47,445 nucleotides of DNA from an uncultured Clostridia bacterium. GTDB taxonomy: Bacteria; Bacillota; Clostridia; Christensenellales; UBA1242. Where the stretch lies: assembly GCA_944372505.1 (NCBI GenBank), contig CALVZK010000002.1, positions 108,692 through 156,136 on the forward strand, in the 5' to 3' direction. The position numbers and the translations under genes were made by a program. Positions 46,071 through 47,445 of this stretch are shown here, piece by piece (the stretch's first letter is position 1; each line of letters opens with the position of its first letter). The notes under the pieces were generated by a model. The model was given only the letters and a program-made list of their open reading frames with translations, was not told where the DNA came from and did not search any database.

Positions 46071-46155
46071 AAATTTAAAACTTATGTACCTACATACACC
46101 TACGCATATATTTTTAATAAAATAAAGTGTTTTAAAACTGCCTAAAACTATGTAA
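46071..46155. repeat. Noncoding repeat element, copy B
   Basis: The partner of 43795-43875, sharing AAGTGTTTTAAAACTGC. Both copies lie outside coding DNA: copy A immediately upstream of the first NUDIX gene and copy B between the TIM-barrel and CYTH genes. Confidence 0.65.
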
Positions 46156-46297
46156 ATTTGTTTAATTTTTATTAGTAAGATATTTTGTTTAATAAAAAAT
46201 TTAAATATGAGAACAAAAAAAAAGATTGAAAAATTCTATGGGTTTTATAAATTTTAAAAAATTAATTAAGTTTTCATCAAAAATATATTAATATAAT

Positions 46298-46325
46298 TTG
46301 TTGAAAGATTAAAATATGTTATATT
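46298..46325 (+). promoter_or_regulatory. Promoter of the CYTH gene
   Basis: TTGTTG (46298-46303) and TATATT (46320-46325) are 16 bases apart, followed by AGGAGG and the GTG start at 46347. Confidence 0.45.
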
Positions 46326-46346
46326 AATTCAATAGGAGGAAAGTTT

Positions 46347-46823
46347 GTGAAAGAATATGAATATAGTTTTAAAGTAAAATCTATAGAGCCTTATATAAAT
46401 TATTGCAAAAAAAATGGTTATGAAGAGGTCTGTATCGTAAAACAAAACAGAATAGTATATGAAAACAGAAATAGTAACCATATAATTGCAAGGGTCACAA
46501 CAGAAGAAAAAAATGGAGAAAAGGAAATATTGTTTGATTGTAAAAATATTGGAGAAAAAAATAAGTCTTTAAATATATCAAACGAAAGTTTACCTATGGT
46601 TGTAGCAAAAGATAATTTAGAGATTATTAATTCTATATTGAATGTTTTAGAATTTTATGTGGCCGCAAACAATTTTAGAAAAAGATATATTTATAAAAAA
46701 GGTGGAGTAAAATTTGAAATCGATGATTATACATCACCTAAAATGCAAGTTGTTGCGATAGAGGGGGATGAAAGCGAAGTCGAAAGTGTATATAAAGAAA
46801 TCCAATCATTTGAACAAAACTAA
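46347..46823 (+). CDS. CYTH-domain protein
   Basis: The 158-residue product resembles the CYTH fold (class IV adenylate cyclase and triphosphatases): a start of EYEYSFKVKSIEPYINYCKK, acidic alternating strands, NFRKRYIYKKGGVKFEIDDY and VVAIEGDESEVESVYKEI at the end. The canonical first motif is ExExK, but here it reads EYEYSFK. Charged residues lining the tunnel (R, K and E/D in pairs) appear to be kept in part. It would act on a triphosphate-containing ligand. The start is GTG, with AGGAGG nine bases away. Confidence 0.65.
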   Translation: MKEYEYSFKVKSIEPYINYCKKNGYEEVCIVKQNRIVYENRNSNHIIARVTTEEKNGEKEILFDCKNIGEKNKSLNISNESLPMVVAKDNLEIINSILNVLEFYVAANNFRKRYIYKKGGVKFEIDDYTSPKMQVVAIEGDESEVESVYKEIQSFEQN

Positions 46824-46856
46824 TCTTATTTGAAACTAAGTTACTTCAAAATATGG

Positions 46857-46890
46857 AAAAAGACAATGAAAAGAATCATTGCCTTTTTTT
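46857..46890. terminator. Bidirectional terminator between CYTH and XRE genes
   Basis: CAATGA and TCATTG pair around an AAAGAA loop, flanked by A and T runs. Confidence 0.75.
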
Positions 46891-46892
46891 GT

Positions 46893-47135
46893 TTAATCTA
46901 AATCAATATTTTCTTCTGTAAATAATTTATCATCTAAAAATTCAAGTAAAGTCATATCAAAACCACGAGCAAGTTGCATTATTGTTTTTAATGTAACATT
47001 TTTATTTCTTTCGTTCATTATACACATCATTGTTCCGTGTAAAATACCTGATTTTTGTTCTAGACGATACAGAGTCATTTTCTTTTCTAAAAGTAAATTG
47101 GAAATTCTTAAACCGACAGCTTTACATATATTCAT
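46893..47135 (-). CDS. XRE-family transcriptional regulator
   Basis: The 80-residue product is a single Cro/CI-type helix-turn-helix: ICKAVGLRISNLLLEKKMTLYRLEQKSGILHGTMMCIMNERNKNVTLKTIMQLARGFDMTLLEFL. Helices 2 and 3 are MTLYRLEQKS and ILHGTMMCIMN. It has an AGGAG site before the ATG, and is divergent from the DUF1273 gene with two palindromes between them. A degenerate copy of this gene lies at 43889-43945. Confidence 0.85.
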   Translation of the reverse strand: MNICKAVGLRISNLLLEKKMTLYRLEQKSGILHGTMMCIMNERNKNVTLKTIMQLARGFDMTLLEFLDDKLFTEENIDLD

Positions 47136-47205
47136 AGTGCACTCCTGTGTATTTATAAATATGTATTTATAATTACCTATATTTTAAAATAAATTCTTTT
47201 TGAAT

Positions 47206-47281
47206 ATAAGTAGGCAAACCTACTTATTTATTTTGAAAATAATCAGTGATTTTGTATAATTCTTATGTAGATATATCTACA
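47206..47281. promoter_or_regulatory. Promoter and two palindromic operators of the DUF1273 gene
   Basis: TTGAAA (47233-47238) and TATAAT (47255-47260), 16 bases apart, form the promoter. A 9-bp inverted repeat ATAAGTAGG-CAAA-CCTACTTAT (47206-47227) lies upstream, and the 16-bp palindrome TGTAGATATATCTACA (47266-47281) overlaps the predicted start of transcription. Both are candidate XRE binding sites. Confidence 0.6.
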
Positions 47282-47293
47282 CAAGAGGATTGT

Positions 47294-47445
47294 ATGAATA
47301 AAATTTGTTGTTTTATTGGTCATAGAAGAATTGACTTAACAAAAGAATTGGAAGAAAAGACTAAAAATGTTATTGAAGATTTAATTATCAATAAAGAAGT
47401 CGAAACTTTTTTGTTTGGTAGTAAAAGTGAATTTGATAGTCTTTG
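47294..47445 (+). CDS. DUF1273/SLOG-family protein, 3'-truncated by window
   Basis: The visible 50 residues start MNKICCFIGHRRIDLTKELE and run to FLFGSKSEFDSL. This is the CxFxGHRR opening and FGSKSEFD strand of the DUF1273/YpsA-type SLOG superfamily, Rossmann-like proteins linked to nucleotide or NAD-derived ligands. The gene runs off the end of the window. AGAGG lies before the ATG. Confidence 0.75.
   Translation, partial: MNKICCFIGHRRIDLTKELEEKTKNVIEDLIINKEVETFLFGSKSEFDSL

Overview
This 47.4 kb window is AT-rich chromosomal DNA from a low-GC, spore-forming Firmicute, most likely an uncultured gut-type member of the Clostridia. The evidence is a C-terminal part of SpoIVA, YqfC and YqfD (sporulation proteins), SepF, FloA, an L27 with the Prp-cleavable N-terminus typical of Firmicutes, and SigA-type promoters with strong GGAGG-type ribosome binding sites. 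I saw no rRNA or tRNA genes, CRISPR array or complete insertion sequence.

Layout. 1-13.5 kb is a housekeeping block on the plus strand: spoIVA (partial), pcrA-ligA, a small membrane protein behind an operator-like inverted repeat, and the str operon (rpsL, rpsG, an extra small gene, fusA, tuf). The str operon is preceded by a long structured leader that ends in an intrinsic terminator. Next come an unknown gene and sepF-lspA-rluD. 13.5-16.8 kb is a minus-strand accessory stretch: a three-gene cassette with a DUF1828-like pair, two tandem paralogous PH-like proteins and a tiny Cys/Gly-rich protein. 17.0-25.1 kb holds a 1395-residue Ig-like surface protein, then a two-gene alarmone-type module (a stand-alone HD (p)ppGpp-hydrolase-like protein followed by a divergent RelA/SpoT-synthetase-like protein with a coiled-coil tail), a decayed copy of the 3' end of the surface protein gene, and an unrecognised 443-residue gene. 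25.4-34.1 kb is again core: L21 leader-rplU-prp-rpmA, an OGG1-like glycosylase, floA and neighbours, yqfC-yqfD-ybeY-era, and murB convergent with era and divergent from murC. 34.1-38.2 kb has a holin-like protein, a frameshifted carboxypeptidase-regulatory-like protein, a HAD phosphatase and an old-yellow-enzyme/FadH-type flavoprotein. 38.5-43.6 kb is a 1704-residue lipoprotein with MBG-like and other repeats. 43.7-47.4 kb is an accessory cluster rich in nucleotide-handling folds (two NUDIX, a TIM-barrel isomerase with a frameshift, CYTH, an XRE regulator, and the start of a DUF1273/SLOG protein), with a degenerate XRE fragment and a duplicated noncoding element.

The most interesting items are the HD + RelA/SpoT pair bracketed by intact and decayed copies of the same gene end; the str-operon leader, where an 11-bp long-range helix competes with a terminator hairpin; the NUDIX/CYTH/XRE/SLOG cluster with its repeats; and the candidate -1 slippage site at an A7 tract. 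All functions are read from sequence motifs by eye; no database search was run.
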